This document shows positions 1-7,002 of a stretch of DNA of 10,490 nucleotides, piece after piece. The notes beneath the pieces are model-generated. The model did not search any database. It worked only from the letters and a program-made list of their open reading frames with translations, and had not been told where the DNA came from. The position numbers and the translations under genes are program-made. Numbering within the stretch: the stretch's first letter is position 1; the number at the start of each line of letters is the position of its first letter. The stretch comes from an uncultured Collinsella sp. (GTDB taxonomy: Bacteria; Actinomycetota; Coriobacteriia; Coriobacteriales; Coriobacteriaceae), in contig USLO01000054.1 of assembly GCA_900555515.1 (NCBI GenBank), positions 1 to 10,490 of the forward strand, in the 5' to 3' direction.

Positions 1-375
1 AGCCGCCCCGGGCTTATCGAGACCCTGGGCCGCGACTATCACGTCAACGTTGCCGGCCCCAGCACCATGGCGGCCATTCTCAACAGCCTGCAGATGAGTT
101 ACCAAACGTTTAAGCTGCAAAAACGCACCGACGATGTACTGCGCGTGCTCTCCGCTGTCAAGGCCGAGCTGCCGCGCTATCAAAAGGCGCTGCGCCGCGC
201 CCAGCAGCAGATCGAGACCGCGGGCAAAACGGTCGAGGGCATCATCACCACGCGCACCAACGTCATGGAGCGCAAGCTCAAGGACATCGACGCCCTGGAA
301 GATGCCGAGGAGGCCGACGAGATCTTGGGGCTTACGTCTGCGAGCCTGCTCGCAGACCAAAAAGACGAGGACTAG
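1..375 (+). CDS. rmuC: RmuC family DNA recombination protein, C-terminal part only
   Basis: The frame is open from the first base and ends at TAG 373-375, giving 124 residues of a gene that begins outside the window. The segment V-A-G-P-S-T-M-A-A-I-L-N-S-L-Q-M (about residues 17-32 of the visible part) matches the conserved end of the RmuC nuclease-like domain, where AGPST and LNSLQM are typical. It is followed by a long charged helical tail of about 80 residues (RYQKALRRAQQQIETAGKTV and onward), consistent with the coiled-coil end of the family. RmuC proteins limit DNA inversions and rearrangements and have a PD-(D/E)XK-like core; that core lies outside the window. The internal ATG at 67 is not a start, because the conserved block continues upstream of it. 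The family call is firm; the biochemical role is inferred from the family. Confidence 0.88.
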   Translation, partial: SRPGLIETLGRDYHVNVAGPSTMAAILNSLQMSYQTFKLQKRTDDVLRVLSAVKAELPRYQKALRRAQQQIETAGKTVEGIITTRTNVMERKLKDIDALEDAEEADEILGLTSASLLADQKDED

Positions 376-392
376 CTTCATCTGACGGCGGG

Positions 393-425
393 GCGCCTGC
401 GCAAGCGCGGGGCGCGGGCGCTTTT
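393..425 (+). terminator. Rho-independent terminator after rmuC
   Basis: GCGCCTGCGC (393-402) pairs with GCGCGGGCGC (412-421) to form a 10-bp stem with one G-U pair and a 9-nt loop. TTTT (422-425) follows directly. It starts 17 nt after the rmuC stop, the expected place for a transcript end. Confidence 0.75.
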
Positions 426-430
426 CGCGT

Positions 431-449
431 CGCACTTGCCTGAAGTGCG
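431..449. promoter_or_regulatory. Perfect 7-bp inverted repeat, operator-like, upstream of the ABC exporter gene
   Basis: CGCACTT (431-437) and AAGTGCG (443-449) are exact reverse complements around a 5-nt centre. The dyad overlaps a possible -35 box (TTGCCT, 436-441). It could be a repressor site or a second small hairpin of the rmuC terminator region. No T-tract follows, which favours an operator. The binding protein is unknown. Confidence 0.4.
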
Positions 450-466
450 CTTTAGTGTGCAACAAT
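436..466 (+). promoter_or_regulatory. Candidate promoter of the ABC exporter gene
   Basis: TTGCCT (436-441) and AACAAT (461-466) are separated by 19 nt. The -10 hexamer is preceded by TGC (458-460), an extended -10 TGN. The spacing is longer than optimal, so the extended -10 would have to compensate. Transcription would begin near 473, giving a leader of about 28 nt before the chosen ATG at 501. Confidence 0.4.
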
Positions 467-490
467 GGCGTTTCGCCCTATCAGACGCGA

Positions 491-497
491 AAGGAAG
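491..497 (+). promoter_or_regulatory. Ribosome binding site that sets the ABC exporter start
   Basis: AAGGAAG lies just before the ATG at 501, with GGA ending 5 nt from it. The in-frame ATG at 465 has no SD-like sequence and overlaps the candidate -10 box, so 501 is preferred. Confidence 0.65.
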
Positions 498-500
498 CCC

Positions 501-2303
501 ATGTCTCAGAGAAACACCAGTCCGCTCAAACGCTCCACCGTGCGTCGCACGCTGCAGCGTTTTTGGGACGTCACGCGCACGCAGCCGCTGATCGTCTTTC
601 TCTCGGTGTTCTCGTCGGCGGGCTACATCTTTTTGCTCACGTTTGCCAACACCTATGTGATGGCCCTCATCGTCGACCGCGTCCAGGCCGGTCCCGTGGC
701 AGGCGACCAGGTGTTTGAGGTCTTTGGTCCTTACATTCTGGCGCTCGTGCTCGTTAACCTAGTGGGCCAAATCCTCTCCAAGCTGCAGGACAACACCGTC
801 TACAAGCTCGAGATTGCGGGCAACTATCACCTGGCGCGCCTGTGCTTCGACACGCTCTCCAATCAATCCATGACATTTCACACCAGCCGCTTTGGCGGAT
901 CGCTCGTGAGCCAGACGAGCCGTTTTATGAGCGGCTATACGGGGCTGGTCGACGTGACGGTGTATTCGCTCATCCCCACCATCACCTCGGTCATCTGCAC
1001 GGTGGCGGCGCTCGCCCCGGTGGTGCCCACATTTACCGTGATCCTGGTGTGCATCATGGCCGTCTACATCGCGTTTGTCTGGCTTATGTACAAGCGCATC
1101 ATGCCGCTTTCGGCCGCGACGTCCGCCGCGCAGAACAAGCTCTCGGGCGTGCTCTCCGACGCGGTCACGAACATCTTGGCCGTCAAGACCTGCGGGCGCG
1201 AGGACTTTGAACGCGATCTGTTCGACGCCGCCGATCGTGCCGCGCGCGACGCCGAGACGGTCTCGATGCACGCCATGATGCAGCGCAACTTTACGACCTC
1301 GGGCCTCATCGTCATCACCATGGCCGTGGTGAGTGTGTTCGTGGCGGGCGGCAACGCGTGGTTTGGCATCTCGGCCGGCTCGCTCGTCATGATCTTTACC
1401 TACACCTATAACCTCACCATGCGCCTGAACTACGTAAGCTCCATGATGCAGCGCATCAACCGCGCGCTCGGAGATGCGGCCGAGATGACGCGCGTGCTGG
1501 ACGAACCGCGTCTGGTGGCAGACGACGAGAACGCTCCCGAGCTTAAAGTGACCGAGGGCGCGATTGATTTTGAGCACCTGAGCTTTGCGTACCGTGACGC
1601 TGCGGCGGGCGAGAGCGTGTTCGATGACCTGACACTTCATGTGGCGGCGGGCCAGCGCGTGGGCCTGGTGGGCAAATCGGGCTCGGGTAAGACGACGCTC
1701 ACCAAGCTGCTGCTGCGTCTGGACGATGTTCAGGGCGGCCGCGTGCTCGTGGACGGCCAGGACGTCTCGCGCTGCACGCAGCAGAGCCTGCGCCGCCAGG
1801 TTGCCTACGTGCCGCAGGAGGCGCTGCTGTTCCACCGCTCCATTCGCGAAAACATTGCCTACGGTCGTCCCGACGCCACTGATGAGCAGATTCGCGAGGC
1901 CGCGCGCCTGGCCAATGCCATGGAGTTTATCGACCGCTTGCCCCGTGGCTTTGACACCATGGTGGGTGAGCGCGGCGTCAAGCTCTCGGGCGGCCAACGT
2001 CAGCGCGTGGCTATCGCCCGCGCCATCCTAACCGACGCGCCGATTCTAGTGCTCGACGAGGCGACCTCTGCCCTCGACAGCGAGTCCGAGGCGCTGGTGC
2101 AGGAGGCGCTCGAGAACCTGATGCGCGGTCGCACCTCCATTGTGGTGGCACATCGCCTGTCCACCGTGGCGGCGCTCGACCGCATTGTGGTGCTGGCCGA
2201 TGGCGAGATCGTCGAGGACGGCACGCATGCACAGCTCGTCGAGGCGGGTGGCGAGTACGCGAGCCTGTGGAGCCGTCAGACCGGCGCATTCTTGGAGGCG
2301 TAA
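501..2303 (+). CDS. ABC transporter half-exporter (fused membrane and ATPase domains)
   Basis: A 600-residue protein with the type IV exporter architecture (MsbA/LmrA-like): about six membrane helices in residues 30-310, then one nucleotide-binding domain from about 350. Visible ATPase motifs are the A-loop tyrosine Y364, Walker A GKSGSGKTT (391-399), Q-loop Q439 in YVPQE, signature LSGGQ (495-499), Walker B ILVLDE ending in catalytic E520, D-loop SALD (523-526) and H-loop H551. All key residues are intact, so it should hydrolyse ATP. Half-transporters work as dimers. No second half-transporter gene lies in the window, which suggests a homodimer. The substrate (lipid, drug or peptide) cannot be told; there is no N-terminal peptidase domain of the bacteriocin-exporter kind. 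The ATG at 501 is chosen over 465 because of its SD. It is a single-gene unit between the rmuC terminator and nth. Confidence 0.9.
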   Translation: MSQRNTSPLKRSTVRRTLQRFWDVTRTQPLIVFLSVFSSAGYIFLLTFANTYVMALIVDRVQAGPVAGDQVFEVFGPYILALVLVNLVGQILSKLQDNTVYKLEIAGNYHLARLCFDTLSNQSMTFHTSRFGGSLVSQTSRFMSGYTGLVDVTVYSLIPTITSVICTVAALAPVVPTFTVILVCIMAVYIAFVWLMYKRIMPLSAATSAAQNKLSGVLSDAVTNILAVKTCGREDFERDLFDAADRAARDAETVSMHAMMQRNFTTSGLIVITMAVVSVFVAGGNAWFGISAGSLVMIFTYTYNLTMRLNYVSSMMQRINRALGDAAEMTRVLDEPRLVADDENAPELKVTEGAIDFEHLSFAYRDAAAGESVFDDLTLHVAAGQRVGLVGKSGSGKTTLTKLLLRLDDVQGGRVLVDGQDVSRCTQQSLRRQVAYVPQEALLFHRSIRENIAYGRPDATDEQIREAARLANAMEFIDRLPRGFDTMVGERGVKLSGGQRQRVAIARAILTDAPILVLDEATSALDSESEALVQEALENLMRGRTSIVVAHRLSTVAALDRIVVLADGEIVEDGTHAQLVEAGGEYASLWSRQTGAFLEA

Positions 2304-2315
2304 GCGTCTCGGACG

Positions 2316-2347
2316 TGGGACAATTGTGCCCATAAGTTTATTGTGCC
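2316..2347 (+). promoter_or_regulatory. Candidate promoter and repeat-bearing control region of nth
   Basis: TGG-GACAAT (2316-2324) resembles an extended -10 box; no convincing -35 is seen. The octamer ATTGTGCC occurs twice, at 2323-2330 and 2340-2347, with a 17-bp period. GGGAC-AATT-GT(G)CCC (2317-2331) is an imperfect dyad that could form a 5-bp hairpin with one bulge. This may be a promoter with an operator, or a weak end signal of the exporter gene. Confidence 0.3.
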
Positions 2348-2355
2348 GTTGAGCC

Positions 2356-2361
2356 GAGGAG
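2356..2361 (+). promoter_or_regulatory. Ribosome binding site that sets the nth start
   Basis: GAGGAG ends 5 nt before ATG 2367. The upstream in-frame GTG at 2343 would place this SD inside the coding region, so 2367 is chosen. Confidence 0.75.
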
Positions 2362-2366
2362 TCGTT

Positions 2367-3032
2367 ATGCCACGCGAGACCAATGCCGCCAAACGCGAGC
2401 GCGCCGTTGAGGTGTGTGAGCGCCTCAACCGTCGCTATGGCCCGGTCGAGTGCTTTTTGGACCACGAGAATCCCTTCCGCCTGCTGATCGCGGTGCTGCT
2501 CTCGGCGCAAACGACCGATGCGCAGGTCAACAAGGTGACGCCGCGGCTGTTTGCCCAGTGGCCCACGCCCGAGGCCATGGCCGGGGCGAGCGTGACTGAC
2601 GTGGCAGACACCATCAAGTCACTCGGCTTCTACAAGAGCAAAGCCAAACATGCCGTCGAGGCCGCGCAGATGATCGTCGCCGACTATGGCGGCGAGGTGC
2701 CGGCCGACATGAAGGAACTCGTGAAGCTGCCGGGCGTGGGACGCAAGACGGCGAACATCGTGCTCAACGTGGGGTATGGCATCGTGGAGGGCATTGCGGT
2801 GGACACGCATGTCAACCGCATTGCGCACCGCCTAATGCTGAGTCCCAAGACGCATGCCAAGGAGCCGCTCAAGACCGAGCAGGATCTGCTCAAGATTTTG
2901 CCACACGAGTATTGGGAATCGGTCAACCACCAGTGGATTACCTTTGGCCGCGAGATCTGCGACGCCCGCAAACCCAAGTGTGACGAGTGTCCGCTGGCAG
3001 ATTTGTGCCCCAGCGTGCGCGTAGCGGGGTAG
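2367..3032 (+). CDS. nth: Endonuclease III, Fe-S DNA glycosylase / AP lyase
   Basis: A 221-residue protein of normal Nth length. It removes oxidised pyrimidines and nicks the resulting abasic site in base excision repair. The helix-hairpin-helix motif LPGVGRKTAN (121-130) contains the catalytic lysine K127, and VDTHVNR (145-151) supplies the essential aspartate D146. The [4Fe-4S] cluster ligands C198, C205, C208 and C214 have the classic C-x6-C-x2-C-x5-C spacing. LLSAQTTDAQVN (44-55) is the usual conserved N-terminal block. The start is ATG 2367, preceded by GAGGAG. The gene sits 63 nt after the exporter, with its own promoter-like sequence, and 157 nt before mfd, another repair gene. All catalytic and cluster residues are present, so it should be active. 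Confidence 0.97.
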   Translation: MPRETNAAKRERAVEVCERLNRRYGPVECFLDHENPFRLLIAVLLSAQTTDAQVNKVTPRLFAQWPTPEAMAGASVTDVADTIKSLGFYKSKAKHAVEAAQMIVADYGGEVPADMKELVKLPGVGRKTANIVLNVGYGIVEGIAVDTHVNRIAHRLMLSPKTHAKEPLKTEQDLLKILPHEYWESVNHQWITFGREICDARKPKCDECPLADLCPSVRVAG

Positions 3033-3037
3033 GGCGG

Positions 3038-3062
3038 AACGCATCTTCGTCTGGCGTTTTTT
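3038..3062 (+). terminator. Weak terminator after nth
   Basis: AACGC (3038-3042) pairs with GCGTT (3054-3058) around an 11-nt loop, and the right arm runs into T6 (3057-3062). The stem is only 5 bp but the T-tract and position, 5 nt after the nth stop, are right. Confidence 0.5.
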
Positions 3063-3080
3063 GCGGGGCTGGGTTTGCCC

Positions 3081-3111
3081 TTGAGCCGGAGTCCTCTCCA
3101 TGCGCTACCAT
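3081..3111 (+). promoter_or_regulatory. Candidate mfd promoter
   Basis: TTGAGC (3081-3086) and TACCAT (3106-3111) each match 4 of 6 consensus bases, with a 19-nt spacer. A second -10-like hexamer, GACAAT, lies at 3116-3121 without a -35. Either would start transcription upstream of the hairpin at 3137-3164. Support is modest. Confidence 0.3.
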
Positions 3112-3136
3112 GACAGACAATGTATTTGACGTACGA

Positions 3137-3164
3137 CCCGCCGAGCTTGCCCCGGCGGGCTTTT
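3137..3164 (+). terminator. Terminator-like hairpin in the mfd leader (possible attenuator)
   Basis: CCCGCCG (3137-3143) pairs perfectly with CGGCGGG (3153-3159) around a 9-nt loop, followed by C and TTTT (3161-3164). It ends 14 nt before the mfd SD. No room for a promoter exists between it and the SD, so mfd mRNA must either carry this hairpin or be read through it. It could be a second end signal for nth or a true attenuator. Confidence 0.6.
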
Positions 3165-3178
3165 GGTGTTGCGATGCC

Positions 3179-3184
3179 GGAGGA
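3179..3184 (+). promoter_or_regulatory. Ribosome binding site that sets the mfd start
   Basis: GGAGGA ends 5 nt before ATG 3190. The open frame extends up to a TTG at 3163, inside the leader hairpin's T-tract, which is not a credible start. Confidence 0.8.
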
Positions 3185-3189
3185 ACAGC

Positions 3190-6100
3190 ATGCTCATTCA
3201 CCGTATAGCCGCGCAGCTCTACACTGCCGAGGCGCTGCAGACCGTCGAGGCCGGACTCGATGCCGGCGAGGACGTGACGCTGGCCGTGTCGCAGTCGGGC
3301 CGCACGCTTATGGCGGCCGCCCAGTTTGCGCGCCGTCCGCGCCCGACGGTCTACATTGTGAGTGGCGAGGATGCGGCCGATCGCGCCGCGCGCAGCCTTG
3401 CCGCCTACGTGGGCCTGGCGCACGTGTGCCGTTTTCCCGAGCGCAAGGACTATCCGTGGCGCGAGCAGGCGCCCGACGATGCCGTGGTGGCGCAGCGCTG
3501 CGAGGCTCTGGGGCGCATCGTGCGCGGGGACAACTGCATCATGGTTGCCTCGGCCCGCGCGCTGCTGCGCTGCGTGCCGCCGGTCGAGAGCCGCTATTGG
3601 GAGTCCACGACCTTTGCGGTGGGCGAGGAGATTCCTTTTGACGAGGTGCCGCAGCGCCTGGTGGGCATGGGCTACACCAATGCCGGTGCCGCCGACGCGC
3701 CCGGCCTGTTCCGCGTGCACGGCGACACCGTAGAGGTGTTCCCCGCACAGGAAAAGGCGCCCGTGCGCATCGAGTTCTTCGGCGACGAGATTGACCGCAT
3801 CCGCCGCATGGTGAGCTCCACGGGGCAGACCATCGGCAACGAGGACAGTATCGAGATCTTCCCCTGCCGCGAGCTGGCGCTTACCGACGATGCCGTCCAC
3901 AACATGCACGTGGCGCTCTACCGTGCCAGCCAGGACGACAGCAAGCTGGCGGCGCTGCTCGAGATGGTGGATGCGCGCATCGTCACGCCCGAGTTCGACC
4001 GCTTTTTGCCGGTGATGTACGGCCAGACCGTAAGCCCGTTGGCGCACGTGAGCGGCAAGGCACTCGTGGTTCTGTCCGAGCCGCGCTCGCTGTTCGACGA
4101 CTGCCTGCGCGCCTACGAGGATATTGAGGCCCGTGCCGGCGAGGCAGGGATTGACCGCCTGGATGGTCTGTACGTGCGCGCCCAACAGCTCGATTTTGGT
4201 GCCCAGCAGCGCCTGAACTACGTGAGCCTCATTCGTGCCGGCGGCGCGGTGACGGCAGAGCTCAAGATTGAGCAGCCGGCCATCGCAGGCTCGGACAACC
4301 GTTTTATGACGCGCATCCAGGAGGTCGTGGGCAAGCGCTATGCCTGCGTGTTTGCCATCCCCGACCGCGGTGCGCGCGAGTCGATGGAGCTCACCTTTGG
4401 CGACGAGGGCATTACCTTTGAGGAATCGCTGACCGCGGCGCCCGAAAATGTCGGCGCTATCGGCGACCGCGTTCGCGTGGCAGCGGCGGATTCCGCCGAC
4501 CGTGCCGCACGCCAGGAGGCCCATGCTTCCATTCGCGAGCGTAAGGCCGACGCGCTCAACGCCCGCTCGCTCGAGGCGGGCGCCGCGCAGGCTGCCGCCG
4601 GCGCCGCCGTGCCCACTATTTCGCGCGGACGTGTGACCTTTGTCGATGCCGCCTTGCCGCAGGGCGTGGTGGTGCCCGATGCCAACCTGGCCGTGTTCTC
4701 GATCGCCGACCTCAACGCCCGCATGGACGCCAACCGCGCGCGCAGCCGCCGCAAGGTGGACATTACGCAGATCACGTTCCCGTTTAAGCCGGGCGATTAC
4801 GTGGTGCACGCTACCCACGGCATCGCGCTCTTTAGCGAGATCGCGCGCCAGGAAGTGGGCGGCAAGGAACGCGACTACTTTTTGCTGGAATATGCCGATG
4901 GCGACAAGCTCTACGTGCCGCTCGAGCAGGTCGACCGCATCACGCGCTACGTTGGCCCCGACGGCGACAAGCCGCGCCTGACCAGGCTCAACACAGCCGA
5001 CTGGACGCGCGCTACCAACAAGGCGCGCAAGAACGCCAAAAAGCTGGCGTTTGACCTGGTCGATCTGTATACGCGCCGCTCGTCGATTACCGGTATCGCC
5101 TGCCCGCCCGACACGCCCGAGCAGATCGAGATGGAGCAGAGCTTCCCTTACGACGAGACGCGCGACCAGCTGGAGGCCATCGCCGACATCAAGGCCGACA
5201 TGGAGGCGCCCAAGCCCATGGATCGCCTGCTGTGCGGCGACGTGGGTTTCGGCAAGACCGAGGTTGCCCTGCGCGCGGCGTTTAAGTGCGTGGACTCCGG
5301 CCGCCAAGTCATGGTGCTCTGCCCCACGACCATTCTGGCCCAGCAGCACTACGAGACGTTCTTTGAGCGCTTTGCCCCGTTTGGCCTCGAGGTCGAAGTG
5401 CTCAGCCGCTTCCGCACCCCGGCGCAGCAGAAGCGCGCGCTCAAGGCGTTTGCCGAGGGCACGATCGATGTGCTCATCGGCACGCACCGCTTGCTTTCGG
5501 CCGACGTGAACCCAAAGAACTTGGGCCTGGTGATCATCGACGAGGAACAGCGCTTTGGCGTGCAGCACAAGGAGCAGCTCAAGAACCTGCGCGAGCAGAT
5601 TGACGTGCTCACGCTTTCGGCAACGCCGATTCCACGAACCATGCAGATGGCCACGAGTGGCGTGCGCGACATGAGCCTGATCACGACGCCGCCGACCGGG
5701 CGTCGTCCCGTGATCGTGCACGTGGGGGAGTACGACCCCGATGTGGTGAGCGCGGCGATTCGCCTGGAGGTGGGCCGCGGCGGTCAGGTGTATTACGTGT
5801 CCAACCGCGTCAAGACCATCGATGACGCCGTGGCGCGCGTGCACGAGGCCGCGCCCGAGGCGCGCGTGGGCGTGGCGCACGGCAAGATGAGCCCGCGCGA
5901 GGTCGAGGACGTGATGATCGAGTTCGCGACCAAGAAGATTGACGTGCTCATCGCCACGACCATCGTGGAGAGCGGCATCGACAACGCGACCGCCAACACG
6001 CTCATCATCGAGGACTCGCAGCGCCTGGGTCTGGCACAGCTCTACCAGCTCAAGGGCCGTGTGGGCCGTTCTGCCACGCAGGCCTACGCGTACTTTATGT

Positions 6101-6822
6101 TCCCGGGCGAGCTGCCGCTCACCGAGGAGGCGACGGCGCGCCTGACCGCACTTTCCGAGTTCCAGGACCTGGGCAGCGGCATGCGCATCGCCATGCGCGA
6201 CCTGGAGATTCGCGGCGCCGGCTCGCTTATGGGAGCCGAGCAGCACGGCAACCTGTCGAGCGTGGGCTTTGACCTGTTTACGCAGATGCTGGGCCAGGCC
6301 GTGGCCGAGGCGCGCGGCGATGACGACGCCGGCGTGGAGGCGGCGAGCGTGGGTATTAACCTGCCGGCCGACTACTTCTTGTCCGAGGAGTACCTGCCGG
6401 CGGTGGATCAGCGCGTGCTCGTGTACCGCAAGCTCGCAGCGGCCGAGGACTTGGAGAGCATCGATGAGGTGCAGGAGGAGACCGAAGCCGCGCATGGCGA
6501 GCTGCCGTTGGCGGGACTCAACCTGTTCAATCGCGCGCGCATCCGCATTCGCGGCGAGCGTCTGGGGCTCGAGAGCGTCACGCTCAGTGGCGGCCGCATC
6601 ACGTTTTTGGGCGTCGACGTGCCCAAGAAGGTGGCCTTTGAGCTTAAGAACCGGTACGGCGCGGTGAACTTCCCTAAGAGCCGCAAGCTGTCGGTGCCCT
6701 ACAAGGCGGGCGCCGGCGCGGGCAGCGGCCTGGGTCGCGGCCTCGACGCCAACGACGGCACCGGCCCCGTGGCCGCGGCACTCATGCTGCTGCAACAGCT
6801 GGGTGCTAGCGACGACGACTAG
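3190..6822 (+). CDS. mfd: Mfd, transcription-repair coupling factor
   Basis: A 1210-residue SF2 translocase that pushes stalled RNA polymerase off DNA and recruits UvrA for nucleotide excision repair. The N-terminal UvrB-like module includes FRVHGDTVEVFP and RIEFFGDEIDRI (about 173-205). The CarD-like RNA-polymerase-interacting domain begins near FKPGDYVVHATHG (532-544). The motor has Walker A GDVGFGKTE (683-691, K689), DEEQ (784-787), SATPIPRT (810-817) and QLKGRVGR (953-960). A TRCF C-terminal domain spans roughly 1045-1175. The protein is somewhat longer than well-studied homologues (about 1150-1180). The extra length seems to lie in an Ala/Arg-rich stretch near 429-475 and a Gly-rich, acidic tail at 1172-1210. 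The start is ATG 3190 with a strong SD. It is a single-gene unit with a hairpin on each side. All motor motifs are intact. Confidence 0.98.
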   Translation: MLIHRIAAQLYTAEALQTVEAGLDAGEDVTLAVSQSGRTLMAAAQFARRPRPTVYIVSGEDAADRAARSLAAYVGLAHVCRFPERKDYPWREQAPDDAVVAQRCEALGRIVRGDNCIMVASARALLRCVPPVESRYWESTTFAVGEEIPFDEVPQRLVGMGYTNAGAADAPGLFRVHGDTVEVFPAQEKAPVRIEFFGDEIDRIRRMVSSTGQTIGNEDSIEIFPCRELALTDDAVHNMHVALYRASQDDSKLAALLEMVDARIVTPEFDRFLPVMYGQTVSPLAHVSGKALVVLSEPRSLFDDCLRAYEDIEARAGEAGIDRLDGLYVRAQQLDFGAQQRLNYVSLIRAGGAVTAELKIEQPAIAGSDNRFMTRIQEVVGKRYACVFAIPDRGARESMELTFGDEGITFEESLTAAPENVGAIGDRVRVAAADSADRAARQEAHASIRERKADALNARSLEAGAAQAAAGAAVPTISRGRVTFVDAALPQGVVVPDANLAVFSIADLNARMDANRARSRRKVDITQITFPFKPGDYVVHATHGIALFSEIARQEVGGKERDYFLLEYADGDKLYVPLEQVDRITRYVGPDGDKPRLTRLNTADWTRATNKARKNAKKLAFDLVDLYTRRSSITGIACPPDTPEQIEMEQSFPYDETRDQLEAIADIKADMEAPKPMDRLLCGDVGFGKTEVALRAAFKCVDSGRQVMVLCPTTILAQQHYETFFERFAPFGLEVEVLSRFRTPAQQKRALKAFAEGTIDVLIGTHRLLSADVNPKNLGLVIIDEEQRFGVQHKEQLKNLREQIDVLTLSATPIPRTMQMATSGVRDMSLITTPPTGRRPVIVHVGEYDPDVVSAAIRLEVGRGGQVYYVSNRVKTIDDAVARVHEAAPEARVGVAHGKMSPREVEDVMIEFATKKIDVLIATTIVESGIDNATANTLIIEDSQRLGLAQLYQLKGRVGRSATQAYAYFMFPGELPLTEEATARLTALSEFQDLGSGMRIAMRDLEIRGAGSLMGAEQHGNLSSVGFDLFTQMLGQAVAEARGDDDAGVEAASVGINLPADYFLSEEYLPAVDQRVLVYRKLAAAEDLESIDEVQEETEAAHGELPLAGLNLFNRARIRIRGERLGLESVTLSGGRITFLGVDVPKKVAFELKNRYGAVNFPKSRKLSVPYKAGAGAGSGLGRGLDANDGTGPVAAALMLLQQLGASDDD

Positions 6823-6836
6823 CGGGTCGACGCTGC

Positions 6837-6934
6837 AAACGCTCCATTTGGGCAATCTGACCCTCACTCGTCGGTCGCGTACGCAAGTACGCTTCCCTCC
6901 TCCTTCGGGCCACCTTGCCACAAATGGAACGTTT
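6837..6934. repeat. 98-nt imperfect foldback element after mfd (terminator, structured RNA or dispersed repeat)
   Basis: The left arm 6837-6855 pairs with the right arm 6915-6934: AAACG, one C/A mismatch, TCCATTTG, a one-base bulge, then GGCAA. After a 2x2 internal loop, TGACCC (6858-6863) can pair with GGGCCA (6907-6912), with one mismatch. At the apex, GCGTAC (6877-6882) and GTACGC (6887-6892) form a perfect stem closed by GCAA, a GNRA tetraloop. The right arm ends in CGTTTT, so it may simply terminate mfd, but it is far longer than a terminator needs. It fills most of the gap before the phosphatase gene. No protein-coding case is convincing. Confidence 0.6.
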
Positions 6935-6968
6935 TCGCTCACTTATGCTCAACCTGTAAGGGTATTTA

Positions 6969-6992
6969 TGGGACAAAGCTATCTTTGCCCCA
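6969..6992 (+). other. Hairpin in the PAP2 gene leader
   Basis: TGGGACAAAG (6969-6978) pairs with CTTTGCCCCA (6983-6992) with one A/C mismatch and a CTAT loop. No T-tract follows, so it is more likely an operator dyad or a leader structure than a terminator. No good -35/-10 pair was found for this gene; TATTTA (6963-6968) just before the dyad is the best -10 guess. Confidence 0.4.
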
Positions 6993-7002
6993 CCATGTTG
7001 CG

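Noticed and set aside
465..500. Upstream start of the ABC exporter at ATG 465
   Set aside because: No SD, overlap with the candidate -10 box, and a better SD-ATG pair at 501.
759..1997. 412-codon minus-strand open frame opposite the ABC exporter
   Set aside because: Same composition artefact; it lies fully inside a gene with intact ATPase motifs.
2343..2366. GTG start for nth, eight codons upstream
   Set aside because: The GAGGAG site would be inside the gene; ATG 2367 has ideal spacing.
2938..6942. Very long open frame (1334 codons) on the minus strand opposite mfd
   Set aside because: It mirrors the mfd reading frame in a GC-rich gene, where antisense stops are rare. Its translation is His/Arg/Ala/Leu-rich with no recognisable domain, and mfd itself is unquestionable.
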